Below, piece after piece: positions 26,885 to 35,301 of a DNA stretch of 64,000 nt (the stretch's first letter is position 1; each line of letters begins with the position of its first letter). The notes under the pieces were generated by a model. That model searched no databases and was not told the DNA's origin. It worked only from the letters and a program-made list of their open reading frames with translations. The DNA comes from SKVR01 sp964491395 (GTDB lineage Bacteria > Bacteroidota > Bacteroidia > Bacteroidales > UBA7960), in NCBI GenBank assembly GCA_964491395.1, contig CAZBGI010000014.1, positions 6,870-70,869 of the forward strand. The letters run 5' to 3'. Made by a program: the position numbers and the translations under genes.

Positions 26885-27667
26885 ATGACCATTGTAACGC
26901 TCATTAGTGACTGGGGCCTGAACAGCCATTACCAGGCAGCCGTTAAAGGCAGTATATTAAGACAAATTCCCGGTGTGCAGCTTGTGGATATATCCCACAC
27001 CTTGAGACCTTTTGATATTATGAACTGCAGTTTTATTCTGGGGAATGCATATCCGGATTTTCCCAAAGAGACCATTCATATCATAGGTGTAAACACAGAA
27101 GCAGATACGCAATCTCCCCATGTAATAGTGAAGCACAACGATATGTATTTTATTGGTGCTGACAACGGGGTGATGTCGTTGCTTTTTGATGAGAAACCTT
27201 TTGAAGCTGTGGAGCTCAATATCATGCAGGACTCGGATTATTTCACTTTTTCTTCCCGTGATGTTTTCGTGAAAGCCGCTGCCATGATAGCTTCCGGCCA
27301 AGACTTGAAAGATCTTGGTGAAAGCTACACAACGCTGAACCGTATGTATGCCTTTAAGCCGGTCATTACAGAAAACAAGATTGAAGGAAAGGTTATCTTT
27401 ATCGACGATTATGAAAATGTATTTGTAAATATTGATTACGAAACTTTCAGAAAGGTTGGGCGGGGTCGACCCTACACAATAAATTTCCGGGTTCCGGGTT
27501 ATGCTATCAGAACCTTGCATACTTCCTATTCTGATGTTTCGGAAGGAGAGAGGCTGGCCCTGTTTGGTAGTACGGGTTTCCTCGAAATAGCCATGAATAA
27601 GGGGAAAGCTTCCAGCTTGCTGGGATTGGGGCTTACCGATACAGTGAGTATAGTGTTTGAATCCTGA
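26885..27667 (+). CDS. S-adenosyl-L-methionine hydroxide adenosyltransferase (DUF62 family)
   Basis: The 260-residue protein matches the SAM hydrolase/fluorinase-like fold family. It opens with I-V-T-L-I-S-D-W-G, where the early Asp contacts ribose, and has V-D-I-S-H, V-N-T-E-A-D and F-I-G-A-D-N-G-V-M-S blocks. Family members split SAM into adenosine and methionine using water or hydroxide; the cellular purpose is unclear. In Bacteroidota it is often found next to phoH and the gliding genes gldF/gldG, as here. A good promoter lies just upstream, and gldF follows after 131 bp. Confidence 0.88.
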   Translation: MTIVTLISDWGLNSHYQAAVKGSILRQIPGVQLVDISHTLRPFDIMNCSFILGNAYPDFPKETIHIIGVNTEADTQSPHVIVKHNDMYFIGADNGVMSLLFDEKPFEAVELNIMQDSDYFTFSSRDVFVKAAAMIASGQDLKDLGESYTTLNRMYAFKPVITENKIEGKVIFIDDYENVFVNIDYETFRKVGRGRPYTINFRVPGYAIRTLHTSYSDVSEGERLALFGSTGFLEIAMNKGKASSLLGLGLTDTVSIVFES

Positions 27668-27798
27668 TTATTCGCGTTTCGGGAAGGTTCTCACAAACCG
27701 CTTTACAATGTCAGGATACTTTGCTTAAACGGTTTTCCTTGGTGATTCTATAAATATAGTCTGTCAACTCATTCAATACTAACTTATTATTATTGCTC

Positions 27799-28536
27799 AT
27801 GCTAACATTATTCTTACGGGAAATCAATAATTTTTTCAACAATCTTATCGGCTATATATCCATAGGGGTTTTTCTATTGATCAACAGCTTGTTTTTATGG
27901 GTTTTTCCTCTTGATACCAATGTTTTGCAATCAGGGTATGCCAATATTGAGGGATTGTTTAGCATGGGCCCTTATGTGTTTCTTTTTCTTATTCCCGCTA
28001 TTACCATGCGTTTCTTTGCTGATGAGAAAAAAAGCGGTACCATCGAATTCTTGCTTACCAAACCACTGAGTGACCTGCAGATTGTTTTGTCAAAATATAT
28101 GGCCGCTTTTGTTTTGGTAGTGTTTTCGCTTTTACCCACATTGATTTACGTGATAACGGTTTATCAACTTGGTCTTCCGGTTGGTAACATGGATATGGGG
28201 GCTACCTGGGGTTCTTACCTGGGTCTTTTGTTTCTGGGAGCGGCTTTCGTTTCCATGGGCTTGTTTGCATCTTCTCTTACCGACAACCAGATAGTCTCTT
28301 TTGTCATTTCCATATTTTTGTGCGGTTTCGTATACATAGGTTTTGAATTTATCTATACCCTGGATTTGTTTGGTCAAAGTGATTTGTTCATAAGAAACCT
28401 GGGTATTTATTCCCATTATACATCCATCAGCAGGGGCGTAGTTGACAGCAGAGACGTACTCTATTTCCTCAGTGTGATTGTGCTGTTTGTTTTGCTTACG
28501 AAAATTAAAATGGAAAGCCGAAAATGGAATGAATAA
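27799..28536 (+). CDS. gldF: Gliding motility ABC transporter permease GldF
   Basis: The 245-residue membrane protein has about six transmembrane segments and the family stretch R-F-F-A-D-E-K-K-S-G-T-I-E-F-L-L-T-K-P (about residues 71-89), diagnostic of ABC-2 type permeases of the GldF kind. GldF works with the ATPase GldA and with GldG in gliding bacteria; GldA is not in the window. The ATG at 27799 is used; an in-frame TTG two codons earlier is less likely. gldG starts 86 bp downstream, consistent with an operon. Gliding in this organism is inferred, since gldFG also occur in non-gliding relatives. Confidence 0.9.
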   Translation: MLTLFLREINNFFNNLIGYISIGVFLLINSLFLWVFPLDTNVLQSGYANIEGLFSMGPYVFLFLIPAITMRFFADEKKSGTIEFLLTKPLSDLQIVLSKYMAAFVLVVFSLLPTLIYVITVYQLGLPVGNMDMGATWGSYLGLLFLGAAFVSMGLFASSLTDNQIVSFVISIFLCGFVYIGFEFIYTLDLFGQSDLFIRNLGIYSHYTSISRGVVDSRDVLYFLSVIVLFVLLTKIKMESRKWNE

Positions 28537-28622
28537 CAACGAATCCTTGACTTGTCCATGATGCTGCATGCAAGGAGTTTGAAATTGCTTTAAATAAAAA
28601 AACAAGAATAGAGAAAAAGTAG

Positions 28623-30347
28623 ATGATGCCACAAAAGGAACAGAAAGAAGAATTAAAAAAGCTCAATGTACGGCGAGCCAACATCAGAAGCCTCGTGTTA
28701 AGCTTGCTTATTATCGCTGCCCTGAATTTGTTGGGTTCCCGTTACTTTGTGCGTTGGGATCTCACGTCAGAAAAAAGGTTTACCCTCACTTCTGCCACAC
28801 GTTCGTTGCTCAGCGATTTGGATGATTACGTGCATATTCAGGTATATCTTGACGGGGATTTTCCTGCCGGGTTCAAACGTCTCAGGAATCAAACCCGCGA
28901 GATGCTGGATGAATTCAGGGCATGGTCCGATTTTGTAACGTATGAGTTTATCAATCCGACCGTTGAAGGCGACTGGGATCGTACCGAAGAGAACTATTCC
29001 ATGCTTGTTCGAAAAGGATTGCAACCCACGCAGTTGCAGGTTACCAGGGAAGATGCCAGCTCTCAGCAGATAATATTTCCCGGTGCCCTTGCCAGGTATC
29101 AGGGGCGCGAGGTTGCGGTTTCCCTCTTGCAGGAGCAAATGGGAGCCTCTTCCGAAAATGTAATCAACAGTTCTACCCAGGCACTTGAATACAACCTGGC
29201 ATCGGCTGTACACAAACTTACTATAGAAGAAAAACCACGGGTGGCATTTTTAGAAGGTCATGGAGAGTTGGAATCACGCTATGTTGCCGATATCACTTAC
29301 AGTCTGGAAGACTTTTACCAGGTGGATCGGTTGCGTATTGACGGTAATCCTGATGCTCTTTCCGGTATAAGCACCCTGGTGGTGGCACAGCCCCTGGAAG
29401 AATATACCCAACAGGATAAGTTTGTTATTGACCAGTTTGTGATGCAGGGGGGCTCCGTTTTGTGGCTGCTAGACCCTGTGTACGCTTCTATGGATAGTTT
29501 GCAGGTGGCCCCCGAAACCCTGGGCATGGCCTGGCCACTTAATCTTGATGATATGCTTTTCCGGTATGGAGCACGTCTTAATACCGATTTACTCATGGAT
29601 ATGCAGTCAGCCCCCATTCCTATTACCACAGGATACATGGGCGATCAGCCCCAGATAAGCATGATTCCCTGGTTTTACTTTCCATTGGTAACTCCAGCCT
29701 CAGATCATCCAATGGTAAGAAACCTGAATGCCGTAAGGACAGAATTTGTCAGTACCATCGATACTGTAGCAGCCGAGGGAATCGAGAAAACCTATTTGTT
29801 GCAAACTTCACCCTACACGCGGATTGAGCAGACTCCTGCACGGATTTCTTTTGATATTATGGAGAAACGCCCGGATGAAAGCCTCTACCGCGATGGGCCC
29901 CAACCTGTAGCAGTATTGCTGGAAGGGGAGTTTTCCTCTGTTTTTACCAACCGGCGCAACCCGCTGGAAAATCTGCCTGCCGGTTTTCAACGACGTGACA
30001 ACGGCGAAAGAACTGCTATGATTGTGGTATCTGATGGTGATATCATTCGCAATCAGTTTGACAACCGGGGACAACCCTTGCCGCTGGGATACGACAGGTA
30101 TATTGATGAAACTTATGGAAACGCAGATTTTATTCTCAATGCCATTAATTATCTGAATGATGACAGAGGGATTATGGAAGCCCGCGCGCGCGAGGTCCAG
30201 CTAAGATTGCTGGACAGTAACCGGGTGAATGACCATAAACTTACCATTCAGCTGGCTAACGTAGTGCTGCCCGTTGTCCTGTTATTGATTTTTGGTTTTC
30301 TGCGGGTTTACCTGAGGAAAAGAAAATATGCCGGGAAAAAGTCATAG
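28623..30347 (+). CDS. gldG: Gliding motility-associated ABC transporter component GldG
   Basis: The 574-residue protein has an N-terminal transmembrane segment (about 22-42) and then the GldG hallmark R-W-D-L-T-S-E-K-R-F-T-L-T. A large periplasmic domain follows, of the family of uncharacterised ABC transport components (with an F-L-E-G-H-G-E-L motif near residue 212). A second membrane helix (about 545-562) and a basic tail end the protein. It is thought to act with GldA/GldF; the transported material is unknown. Two ATG codons lie in tandem at 28623 and 28626. It lies between gldF and a DUF4340-like gene, the order usual for this cluster. Confidence 0.92.
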   Translation: MMPQKEQKEELKKLNVRRANIRSLVLSLLIIAALNLLGSRYFVRWDLTSEKRFTLTSATRSLLSDLDDYVHIQVYLDGDFPAGFKRLRNQTREMLDEFRAWSDFVTYEFINPTVEGDWDRTEENYSMLVRKGLQPTQLQVTREDASSQQIIFPGALARYQGREVAVSLLQEQMGASSENVINSSTQALEYNLASAVHKLTIEEKPRVAFLEGHGELESRYVADITYSLEDFYQVDRLRIDGNPDALSGISTLVVAQPLEEYTQQDKFVIDQFVMQGGSVLWLLDPVYASMDSLQVAPETLGMAWPLNLDDMLFRYGARLNTDLLMDMQSAPIPITTGYMGDQPQISMIPWFYFPLVTPASDHPMVRNLNAVRTEFVSTIDTVAAEGIEKTYLLQTSPYTRIEQTPARISFDIMEKRPDESLYRDGPQPVAVLLEGEFSSVFTNRRNPLENLPAGFQRRDNGERTAMIVVSDGDIIRNQFDNRGQPLPLGYDRYIDETYGNADFILNAINYLNDDRGIMEARAREVQLRLLDSNRVNDHKLTIQLANVVLPVVLLLIFGFLRVYLRKRKYAGKKS

Positions 30348-30461
30348 TTTTAATGAGCCTGAATTTCCTTGCAGCTGGATGACAAAACACCGTTTCTTCT
30401 GAAATTTGTTAAAACTTTCTGCTCTGATTTATAGCATAATATCAACCTAACGAGACTTAGT

Positions 30462-31544
30462 ATGCGCAGAAAAAGCAACCTGTTGTTTTTAATTTTTTCC
30501 CTGAGTTTGTTTACCCTGGCGGTAATTTTATATTGGCAGTCAGAAATGTATTCTACGTTCAGTCCCCGTGACCGGGATTTTCGGGTAGATCCGGACCGGG
30601 AGGTAACCCGCATAAAAATGAAGAATCTTTCTGAAGGCAATACAATAGAGATTTATAAAGATGAGCAAGACCGCTGGAGACTTGATGAGGGATATTATGC
30701 CAATGATCTTGCCGTGAAAGATTTGCTCGCAGTGCTGGAGCGGTTATCCGTAAAACAACCGGTTAGCCTGGCCAATAGAAAGCAGGTGGAAGAACTGTTA
30801 CAGGAAAAAGGAGTCAGGGTAGATATTTTTGCCAGGGATTACAGGGTCAGTTTTGGTGATTTCCAGCATTTATCCTATGAAAGGAGTTATCAGTCAATGA
30901 TAGTGGGGCCTGATGCTTCAGACGGAGAGAGTACCTACATGCGCAAAACAGACTCCGATCTGGCATTCAGGGTCATGGGACCCGATTATGAAAGCGGTGT
31001 TTCCGCTATGTTTGTGGCAGATTCCAGGGTATGGCGCGATCCGGTAGTGCTTGATGTGGCAAGCGAGTCTGTTCAATCCGTTCAGGTATTGGTGCACGAC
31101 AACAAAGAAGAATCGTTTGTGCTGAAACCTACGGATGATAAGGGTTTTCAGTTTTTCCGCAGGGAGGATAGCGGGGAGGCTCTCAACTTTGTTGCTGATA
31201 CGGCACGCGTCAGGAGATTTTTATCTTCTTTTACGGATCTTCATTATGAACGACTGCTGGATGAAGAGGATGAAAAAGTCAGAAAAGAGTTGATGTTTGA
31301 GCAACCCTATATGGAGATTTCCGTAAAATCAAAAGATGGTGAAGAAACGCACATGAAAGCGTTTGCCCGCCAGATGCCCGAAGGGGAACTAAGTCTGGCA
31401 GAAGGACTGGGCCAGGATCCCAACAGGTTTTACCTGCAGGTGAATGAAGGAGAATTTGCTTTGGCTCAATATTTTGTGTTTAACCGAATCCTAAGGCCAT
31501 TGTCCTTTTTTAAAAATAAACCTGCTGACCCATCATCGGATTAG
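30462..31544 (+). CDS. DUF4340-like membrane-anchored protein
   Basis: The 360-residue protein has a single N-terminal transmembrane anchor (about 7-25) followed by a soluble, mostly beta periplasmic region: I-K-M-K-N-L-S-E-G-N-T-I-E-I-Y-K-D ... W-R-L-D-E, then V-K-D-L-L-A-V-L-E-R-L, the repeated layout of DUF4340 proteins. Its function is not established. DUF4340 genes commonly follow gldG-type ABC genes, and here it lies 114 bp after gldG and 45 bp before dnaN, so I infer a supporting role in the GldFG complex. Confidence 0.75.
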   Translation: MRRKSNLLFLIFSLSLFTLAVILYWQSEMYSTFSPRDRDFRVDPDREVTRIKMKNLSEGNTIEIYKDEQDRWRLDEGYYANDLAVKDLLAVLERLSVKQPVSLANRKQVEELLQEKGVRVDIFARDYRVSFGDFQHLSYERSYQSMIVGPDASDGESTYMRKTDSDLAFRVMGPDYESGVSAMFVADSRVWRDPVVLDVASESVQSVQVLVHDNKEESFVLKPTDDKGFQFFRREDSGEALNFVADTARVRRFLSSFTDLHYERLLDEEDEKVRKELMFEQPYMEISVKSKDGEETHMKAFARQMPEGELSLAEGLGQDPNRFYLQVNEGEFALAQYFVFNRILRPLSFFKNKPADPSSD

Positions 31545-31554
31545 ATTAAAGAAT

Positions 31555-31562
31555 TATCTTTG
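31555..31562 (+). promoter_or_regulatory. -7 promoter box for dnaN
   Basis: TATCTTTG matches the Bacteroidota -7 consensus, 27 bp before the dnaN ATG; it is the same octamer as ahead of the HAD phosphatase and phosphoglucosamine mutase genes. No TTTG lies at -33, so it may be an internal promoter giving dnaN its own transcript. Confidence 0.45.
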
Positions 31563-31589
31563 CAAACGTATCATAAAACAGGTAAAAAA

Positions 31590-32714
31590 ATGAAGTTTAT
31601 TGTATCGAGCAGCCTGCTGTTAAAGCAGTTACAGTCAATCAGTGGTGTGTTAAGCACCAACAATACCTTACCTATACTGGACAACTTCCTGTTTGAGTTG
31701 AATGACAATGAGCTGAAAGTGTCCGCATCAGATCTGGAAACCACCATGACAGCCCGCCTCACGGTAGATATGGCTGAAGATGAGGGGAAAATAGCCATTC
31801 CTGCCAAGCTTTTGCTGGATACGCTGAAGACTTTTTCAGATATTCCGGTAACCCTGGAAATTGATAAGGAGAGTTTTGGTGTCAGCCTTATTGCCGGAGA
31901 AGGTAAGTATCGTCTGGCAGGGCAGGACGGAGAAGAATATCCCAACCCGGCTGAGCTGGAGAATGCCACCAACCTCAAGATTGAATCTGACATCCTCCAC
32001 AATGCTATCAGCAAAACCATTTTTGCGGCCAGCAATGATGAACTGAGACCAACGATGACAGGTATATATGTAGAACTTACCACCGACAATATCACCTTCG
32101 TGGCTACCGACGCCCATAAACTGGTGCGCTACCGCCGCAATGATATCAAAGGGGAAGAAAGCGCTGCTTTCATTTTGCCCAAAAAACCCCTTAATCAACT
32201 TAAAGGCATTCTGACCATGGGCGATGCACCGGTAGATATTGAGTTTAATGAGAAAAATGCTCGTTTTATCTTTAAGAATATAACCATGACCTGCCGCCTG
32301 ATAGACGGTAAATATCCTAACTACACGGCGGTTATACCGTTAGAAAACCCCAATAAACTTACATTGGACCGCTCACCGTTCCTCAATGCTATCAGGAGGG
32401 TTTCTTTGTTTTCCAACCAGGCAACCTATCAGGTTAAATTTAAAATTGCCGGTACGGAACTACACCTTATGGCCGAAGATCTTGATTACAGCAATGAAGC
32501 CAAGGAGAGACTCAACTGCCACTTCGAAGGCAACGACATGGAGATTGGCTTCAACAGTAAGTTCATGGTTGAAATGCTCAATAACCTGGAAACCGATCAG
32601 GTGGTAATGGAAATGTCTGAGCCTAACCGTGCCGGGTTGATTCTGCCCCTGGATGATGAAAACCAGGATGAAGATATATTAATGCTTGTTATGCCCGTAA
32701 TGCTTAATGCATAA
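31590..32714 (+). CDS. dnaN: DNA polymerase III beta subunit (sliding clamp)
   Basis: The 374-residue protein has the three-domain clamp layout of the family: M-K-F-I-V-S-S at the start, the T-N-x-x-L-P-I-L-D-N-F-L block near residue 23, and the C-terminal M-L-V-M-P-V tail. The homodimeric ring encircles DNA and tethers the replicative polymerase. The ATG at 31590 begins the standard N terminus; an in-frame TTG ten codons upstream is rejected. In this window dnaN is not beside dnaA but follows gldF-gldG-DUF4340, an arrangement seen in other Bacteroidota. It ends 63 bp before the convergent ABC-F gene, with a shared terminator between. Confidence 0.96.
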   Translation: MKFIVSSSLLLKQLQSISGVLSTNNTLPILDNFLFELNDNELKVSASDLETTMTARLTVDMAEDEGKIAIPAKLLLDTLKTFSDIPVTLEIDKESFGVSLIAGEGKYRLAGQDGEEYPNPAELENATNLKIESDILHNAISKTIFAASNDELRPTMTGIYVELTTDNITFVATDAHKLVRYRRNDIKGEESAAFILPKKPLNQLKGILTMGDAPVDIEFNEKNARFIFKNITMTCRLIDGKYPNYTAVIPLENPNKLTLDRSPFLNAIRRVSLFSNQATYQVKFKIAGTELHLMAEDLDYSNEAKERLNCHFEGNDMEIGFNSKFMVEMLNNLETDQVVMEMSEPNRAGLILPLDDENQDEDILMLVMPVMLNA

Positions 32715-32732
32715 AAGGAATTCTTGCATGTA

Positions 32733-32778
32733 AAATAAAAAACAGGGAACGTTTTTCAGCGTTCCCTGTTTTTTATTT
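32733..32778. terminator. Bidirectional terminator between dnaN and the ABC-F gene
   Basis: A perfect 19-bp inverted repeat (aaataaaaaacagggaacg and its complement) with an 8-nt loop. The GC core is flanked by A and T runs that give a U-tract on either strand. Its right arm overlaps the ABC-F stop codon by two bases. Confidence 0.92.
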
Positions 32779-34657
32779 ATGCCCATTGTGATAGTTCCAG
32801 CCAGCGGTTTTCTTTTTCTTCCAGTTCTTTCTCCAACGCCTGATAATCTGCCGATATTTTTTGCAATTCATCAGGAGGAAGTTTTCCGGAATTCATTTTG
32901 TCAAGATAAAGGTTTTTGGTTGTTTCCAGTTGCTCAATGGCCTGTTCCAGCTCGTTAAATTCCCGCTGTTCCTTAAAGGTAAGTTTGGTTTTCTCTTTGG
33001 GTTTGGTGGCTTCAGGTTGGGGAGCAGCCTGTTTTTCCGTTTTACGGGTTTGTTGTTTTTCTTCAGCTTTCTTTTCCTGGTATTCGGTATAGTTTCCGGG
33101 AAAGTCTTTGATTTTGCCGTTACCTTCAAAAACAAAAATATGATCGACCAGGTTGTCCAGGAAATACCGGTCGTGGGATACTACGATAAGACAACCGGGA
33201 AAATCCTCCAGAAAATCTTCCAGGACATTGAGCGTAGCAATGTCCAGATCGTTGGTAGGCTCGTCGAGAATCAGAAAATTGGGGTTTTTCATTAAAACGG
33301 TTAACAGGTACAACCTGCGTTTTTCGCCTCCGCTGAGTTTTCGCACCAGGTCGTTCTGGGTGGAGTAGGGGAAGGAGAAATATTGCAGGAACTGGGCAGC
33401 TGACATGGTTACATCCTTTCCCACCTTAATAGACTCAGCAATATCTTTTACCACGTCAATCACTTTCTTGCTTTCATCTACCTTGATTCCTTCCTGAGAG
33501 AAATATCCGTATTGAACTGTCTCCCCTGTAGTTACTGTTCCTTTGTCAGGTTGCAGTTTACGGGTGATGATGTTCAGCAGGGTGGTTTTGCCCGAGCCAT
33601 TCATTCCTACAATTCCTGCCTTTTCTCTCTTTTTGAAGATATAGGAAAAATCATCGATGATGAGTTTGTCATCAAATCTTTTGGTAATATTTTCCAACTC
33701 CAGGATTTTCTTTCCCATTCTTGCCGATTGCATAATGATTTCACCTTGTTGGTGAGCAGATTGTAGCGAAGCTGTTTCTTTTAAATCATGATAAGCACTG
33801 ATGCGGGCTTTTGATTTTGTGGTGCGTGCTTTGGGCTGGCGTCTCATCCACTCTGTTTCCTTTTTTAGCAGGTTGCGGGCTTTTTCAGTTCTTGTTAACA
33901 AATCGGCTTCCCGTTCCTGTTTTTTTTGAAGGAAGTAGGCATAATTGCCCCGGTAATGGTAAATATTGCCGTTTTCCAGCTCAAGTATTTCATTGCAAAC
34001 ATTGTCAAGAAAATACCGATCGTGGGTAACCAGCAACAAGGTCAGCTTTTGTTTGGCCAGGTATCCTTCCAGCCATTCAATCATTTCAATGTCGAGATGG
34101 TTGGTAGGCTCATCAAGAATAATAAAGTCGGCTTCTTCCACCAGTATTTTTGCCAGTGCCACCCTCTTTATCTGCCCACCTGAAAGTTGGCCTACGGGTT
34201 GGTCAAAATCTTCAATCTTTAATTGAGAAAGAATCTGTTTGATTTTGGCCTCCATGTTCCAGGCCTGCAATTCGTCCATTGCAGAAATGAGTTTCTGCAT
34301 GGTTTCATGGTCGGCTTTATGGGGTGCTTTTTCCTGCAAGCGCAGTTGTTGTTCATATTCTCTGAGGGTGCTGATAACCGGACTGTCATCATTCAGAATG
34401 GTCTGAATTACCGTGGGCTCGGGATCAAAAGAAGGATTCTGGTCCAGGTAGGCTATGCGAAGTCCTTTTCTGAAATTACACGATCCAGCATCGGGAATGT
34501 CTTTGCCCATCATAATATTAAGCAAGGTGGTTTTCCCGGCTCCATTGCGTGCGATGAACCCTACTTTCTGTCCCTGATCAATACCAAAACTGATGTCCTC
34601 AAACAGGACTTTTTCCGCGTACGCTTTACTGAGATTGTCTGCCTGAAAATAATTCAT
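32777..34657 (-). CDS. uup: ABC-F family ATPase (Uup-like)
   Basis: The 626-residue protein has two ABC ATPase cassettes. P-loops are at N-G-A-G-K-T-T (about residue 38) and N-G-S-G-K-T-T (about 350), signatures are L-S-G-G-Q and L-S-G-G-E, and Walker B motifs precede D-E-P-T-N. A linker sits between the cassettes, and a C-terminal charged coiled coil (about 535-620) is of the Uup C-terminal-domain type. No membrane segment is present. ABC-F proteins act on ribosomes, or for Uup perhaps on branched DNA. The first P-loop opens with Ala-Arg instead of Gly-Arg, a change I believe is common in this phylum. Antibiotic-resistance ABC-F types usually lack this long C-terminal coil. Confidence 0.88.
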   Translation of the reverse strand: MNYFQADNLSKAYAEKVLFEDISFGIDQGQKVGFIARNGAGKTTLLNIMMGKDIPDAGSCNFRKGLRIAYLDQNPSFDPEPTVIQTILNDDSPVISTLREYEQQLRLQEKAPHKADHETMQKLISAMDELQAWNMEAKIKQILSQLKIEDFDQPVGQLSGGQIKRVALAKILVEEADFIILDEPTNHLDIEMIEWLEGYLAKQKLTLLLVTHDRYFLDNVCNEILELENGNIYHYRGNYAYFLQKKQEREADLLTRTEKARNLLKKETEWMRRQPKARTTKSKARISAYHDLKETASLQSAHQQGEIIMQSARMGKKILELENITKRFDDKLIIDDFSYIFKKREKAGIVGMNGSGKTTLLNIITRKLQPDKGTVTTGETVQYGYFSQEGIKVDESKKVIDVVKDIAESIKVGKDVTMSAAQFLQYFSFPYSTQNDLVRKLSGGEKRRLYLLTVLMKNPNFLILDEPTNDLDIATLNVLEDFLEDFPGCLIVVSHDRYFLDNLVDHIFVFEGNGKIKDFPGNYTEYQEKKAEEKQQTRKTEKQAAPQPEATKPKEKTKLTFKEQREFNELEQAIEQLETTKNLYLDKMNSGKLPPDELQKISADYQALEKELEEKENRWLELSQWA

Positions 34658-34729
34658 TTGTCAAAAATAGTTTATGCGAAATTACTGTATTTTCGCTTTT
34701 CAGCTGCTGTTTTCATGGTAAACAGGAAT

Positions 34730-34761
34730 AAAAAAAGCCTTGCAGAATATACAAGGCTTTT
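34730..34761 (-). terminator. Terminator of the cold-shock gene
   Basis: A perfect 10-bp stem (aaaagccttg/caaggctttt) with a 9-nt loop, followed on the minus strand by a T-run, 18 bp beyond the cold-shock stop codon. Confidence 0.88.
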
Positions 34762-34779
34762 GGCGGGGTTGCGAATTTT

Positions 34780-34971
34780 TCAGGCAATTCTTACATTGAC
34801 TGCTTTTTTTCCTTTTTCATCTTCGGCAACTTCAAAAGTTACTTTATCATCATTGTTGATTTTATCAACCAATCCGGTGTGATGAACAAAAACATCTTTT
34901 CCTGTAGCTTCCTCTACAATAAACCCGTAGCCCTTTTTCTCATTAAAAAATTTAACTGTTCCGTTTTCCAT
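34780..34971 (-). CDS. Cold-shock domain protein (CspA family)
   Basis: The 63-residue protein is a single cold-shock domain with RNP1 K-G-Y-G-F-I and RNP2 V-F-V-H-H, and G-T-V-K-F-F-N at the start. Such proteins bind single-stranded RNA and DNA and melt RNA structure. The ATG at 34971 gives the standard M-x-x-G-T-V-K start; a longer in-frame extension upstream is rejected because it would span the promoter. It is a single-gene transcript with its own strong promoter and terminator. Confidence 0.95.
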   Translation of the reverse strand: MENGTVKFFNEKKGYGFIVEEATGKDVFVHHTGLVDKINNDDKVTFEVAEDEKGKKAVNVRIA

Positions 34972-35010
34972 GTTAGAAATAAATTTATGCATTAAAATAG
35001 AATCAACATT

Positions 35011-35041
35011 CAAAAATACAAATTTTTGCAACATAAGCAAA
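35011..35041 (-). promoter_or_regulatory. Consensus Bacteroidota promoter of the cold-shock gene
   Basis: On the minus strand TTTG (35038-35041), a 19-bp spacer and TATTTTTG (35011-35018) match the consensus exactly, spacing included. The leader to the ATG would be about 30 nt, much shorter than the long thermosensor leader of E. coli cspA. Confidence 0.75.
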
Positions 35042-35205
35042 TCTTTTTAATGAATATGTGGGTGAAAATCAGCGATTTTATAGAAACAGGGCCTGATTAA
35101 TGACAATTTTCCAGAATAACAACCGACAGGTAGATCCGGACTTTCAGAAATGGGTTGAAAAATAAAGGGGGTGATACAGTAAGTTGATTCCTCTTTTTTG
35201 GAGCA

Positions 35206-35283
35206 CAAAAAAAGCCGGGTAGTTTCCGTAAATTGTTTGCAAGCAGAGAAAAAGGTTTACGTTGTTATGAAACTACCGCGGCT
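35206..35283 (-). terminator. Long two-part hairpin terminator after pckA
   Basis: Outer arms agccg-ggtagtttc and gaaactacc-g-cggct pair over 14 bp with one bulged base. Inside, cgtaaa pairs with tttacg across a one-sided bulge of 7 nt. On the minus strand the stem is followed by seven T residues. It starts 19 bp past the pckA stop. The size and composite shape are unusual for a simple terminator. Confidence 0.75.
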
Positions 35284-35301
35284 GTTTAGTACAAAGGTAA
35301 T

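Noticed and set aside
34612..34657. Altered first P-loop (Ala-Arg in place of Gly-Arg) in the ABC-F protein as a sign of lost ATPase activity
   Set aside because: The G-x-G-K-T-T core is intact, and similar Ala variants are, to my knowledge, common in Bacteroidota ABC-F proteins.
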